In this document: piece by piece, positions 63,481-64,000 of the stretch | How the letters are laid out: each line of letters starts with the position of its first letter | Position numbering within the stretch: the first letter of the stretch is position 1 | Assembly: GCF_013386165.1 (NCBI RefSeq) | Contig: NZ_JACAOS010000022.1 | Span: 351,369-415,368 of the forward strand | DNA from: Pseudomonas gingeri | GTDB taxonomy: Bacteria; Pseudomonadota; Gammaproteobacteria; Pseudomonadales; Pseudomonadaceae | DNA length: 64,000 nt | Reading direction: 5' to 3' | Notes under the pieces: model-generated | The model's input: the letters and a program-made list of their open reading frames with translations, nothing else | Database searches by the model: none | Told to the model about the DNA's origin: nothing | Translations under genes and position numbers: made by a program

Positions 63481-64000
63481 ATGAATACATTCCTCGCGTT
63501 TTACCAAACCCTCGGCCTGAGCCTTTCGTTACTGGTGCTGGGCACCTTTCTGATGGCCGGCATGGTCAAGGGGGTGATCGGCCTCGGGCTGCCGACGGTG
63601 GCCATGGGTCTGCTCGGTCTGGCTATGCTTCCGGCGCAGGCAGCGGCCCTGCTGATCATCCCGGCGACCCTGACCAATGTCTGGCAGCTGGCGGCGGGCG
63701 GACATCTGTCGACGCTGCTCCGACGGTTATGGCCGATGCTGCTGACGATCTTTCTCGGTACGGGGGCCGGTACGCTGTGGTTGGGCGGGATGGACGGTGG
63801 TCACGGGGTGGTGCGGGCGTTGGGTGCCGCGCTGCTGCTCTACGCCTTGAGTGGTCTGTTGCTACCACCGCTGCGGGTTGGCACTCGAATGGAACGTTGG
63901 TTGGGCCCGGCGTGCGGGCTTGTCACGGGCATCATCACCTCGGCCACCGGCGTGTTCGTGATTCCCGCCGTGCCTTACCTGCAAGCGTTGGGTTTGAACA
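63481..64000 (+). CDS. TauE/SafE family permease, truncated by the window end
   Basis: The frame is open to position 64000 and gives 173 residues of an inner-membrane protein with at least five hydrophobic segments (MAGMVKGVIGLGLPTVAMGLL, the TauE/SafE N-terminal repeat; a second repeat begins GPACGLVTGIITSATGVF near 150). The family exports sulfite, sulfoacetate or related organic anions. ATG 63481 is chosen; ATG 63475 is in frame. It is divergent from the LysR gene, the likely regulator. Confidence 0.85.
   Translation, partial: MNTFLAFYQTLGLSLSLLVLGTFLMAGMVKGVIGLGLPTVAMGLLGLAMLPAQAAALLIIPATLTNVWQLAAGGHLSTLLRRLWPMLLTIFLGTGAGTLWLGGMDGGHGVVRALGAALLLYALSGLLLPPLRVGTRMERWLGPACGLVTGIITSATGVFVIPAVPYLQALGLN

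Overview
The window is chromosomal DNA of a Pseudomonas of the fluorescens/putida type. Gene content and order match known pseudomonad blocks: rnr-rlmB-rpsF-rpsR-(membrane gene)-rplI-dnaB, pncB-nadE near azu, amaR-like/amaB/amaA, braCDEFG, ureEFG beside a desT-like regulator, and mmsA-mmsB. Paired REP sequences (REPINs, cores GTAGGAGCCGGCTTGCCGGCG and GTGGCGAGCGGGCTTGCC) occupy many gaps. There is no integrase, transposase, prophage, rRNA operon or CRISPR array. Coordinates and starts were read by eye and nothing was searched.

Layout. 1-505: tRNA-Leu(CAG) on the minus strand, with a second near-identical tRNA-type promoter firing off the left edge. 506-7782: RNase R, RlmB, ribosomal proteins S6, S18 and L9, a membrane protein inside the ribosomal operon, and replicative helicase DnaB. 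7831-15552 (minus): two tandem giant paralogues of the pseudomonad 'dermonecrotic toxin'/DUF6543 type, each ending in what reads as a eukaryote-like SET methyltransferase domain; the downstream copy carries a frameshift inside it. 15740-18043: YgiQ-type radical SAM protein. 18599-20429: a translationally coupled trio, a hydrophobic-core protein followed by two paralogous four-helix membrane proteins, laid out like a toxin with immunity genes. 20612-27372: transglutaminase-DUF2126 / circularly permuted ATP-grasp plus alpha-E / transglutaminase operon. 27662-31630: a small basic protein, a possible 29-aa sORF, azurin behind an ANR-like box, a membrane-anchored unknown, and NAD salvage genes nadE and pncB.

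31915-35945: pipecolate/lysine catabolism (LysR regulator, amaB, amaA). 36309-41413: braCDEFG branched-chain amino acid ABC importer behind a clear sigma-54 promoter. 41574-42261: a long non-coding stretch with DnaA-box-like nonamers. 42262-46415: an SDR, an AGE-family epimerase, a hupE/ureJ remnant and ureG, ureF, ureE. 46715-55718: DesT/FabR-like regulator, a secreted 31-residue-repeat protein, AsmA-like protein, lipase, a small DUF3077-like gene behind a structured leader, and LysR/mmsA/mmsB (valine catabolism). 55916-64000: DNA polymerase II, a chemoreceptor, an NCS1 nucleobase-type transporter with a sigma-54 promoter and NtrC-like site, a cupin, a LysR regulator and a truncated TauE/SafE permease.

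Much of the window serves nitrogen and carbon scavenging (BCAA uptake, valine and lysine breakdown, urease maturation, NCS1 uptake), and two of these units carry sigma-54 promoters, which suggests NtrC/RpoN control. The least explained parts are the SET-domain toxin pair, the three-gene membrane module, the structured RNA-like leader before 51778 and the ATP-grasp/transglutaminase operon.
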